A stretch of DNA of 8,834 bases, from the NCBI GenBank assembly GCA_017506845.1, contig JAFVMP010000170.1, positions 1-8,834 of the forward strand, given 5' to 3'. Numbering within the stretch: position 1 is the first letter of the stretch; each line of letters begins with the position of its first letter. The stretch is from Campylobacter sp. (GTDB lineage Bacteria > Campylobacterota > Campylobacteria > Campylobacterales > Campylobacteraceae). The notes under the pieces are model-generated. The model saw only the letters and a program-made list of their open reading frames with translations, had not been told where the DNA came from and made no database searches. Below, piece after piece: positions 7,261 through 8,834 of this stretch. Position numbers and translations under genes: made by a program.

Positions 7261-8834
<1,574 letters not shown>

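Overview
The window is AT-rich, densely packed housekeeping DNA from an epsilonproteobacterium (Campylobacterota), most likely a Campylobacter species. Three things point there. The hrcA-grpE-dnaK heat-shock operon encodes a short HrcA. There is a hobA gene, the DnaA-binding initiation regulator known from Helicobacter and Campylobacter. The gene order rppH-lysC-hobA-holB-folP-ligA matches, as I recall it, that of Campylobacter jejuni and, in part, Helicobacter pylori. The species cannot be fixed from this stretch. I see no mobile element, CRISPR array, tRNA, rRNA or sign of recent transfer.

Region 1 (1-3278, + strand) is the heat-shock operon. A TATAAT -10 box at 8-13 is followed at once by a CIRCE operator at 18-44. 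The operator covers the expected transcription start and the hrcA ribosome binding site. hrcA (repressor), grpE (nucleotide exchange factor) and dnaK (Hsp70) follow, with hrcA and grpE overlapping by 4 bases. A perfect 11-bp hairpin closes the operon. HrcA should therefore repress its own synthesis and that of the DnaK-GrpE machine.

Region 2 (3270-4298, - strand) is hemW, a radical-SAM-family heme chaperone. It converges on dnaK, starts at TTG, and its stop codon lies inside the shared hairpin.

Region 3 (4299-4413) is the only sizeable non-coding gap, a divergent spacer with T-runs spaced 9-10 bases apart, as in Campylobacter sigma-70 promoters. It probably drives the rightward operon.

Region 4 (4414 to the window end, + strand) is a tightly overlapping operon: rppH (mRNA 5' pyrophosphohydrolase), lysC (aspartokinase), hobA (DnaA regulator), holB (clamp loader delta-prime), folP (dihydropteroate synthase) and the first 147 codons of ligA (NAD+-dependent DNA ligase). 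Every junction overlaps by 1 or 4 bases. The operon therefore couples three replication functions to RNA decay, aspartate-family amino-acid synthesis and folate synthesis.

No wholly new system is visible. The points most worth a second look are the CIRCE overlapping the hrcA ribosome binding site, a probable internal start in lysC giving a separate ACT-domain regulatory subunit, the shrunken HolB lacking a P-loop and zinc module, and the roughly 115-residue N-terminal extension of FolP.
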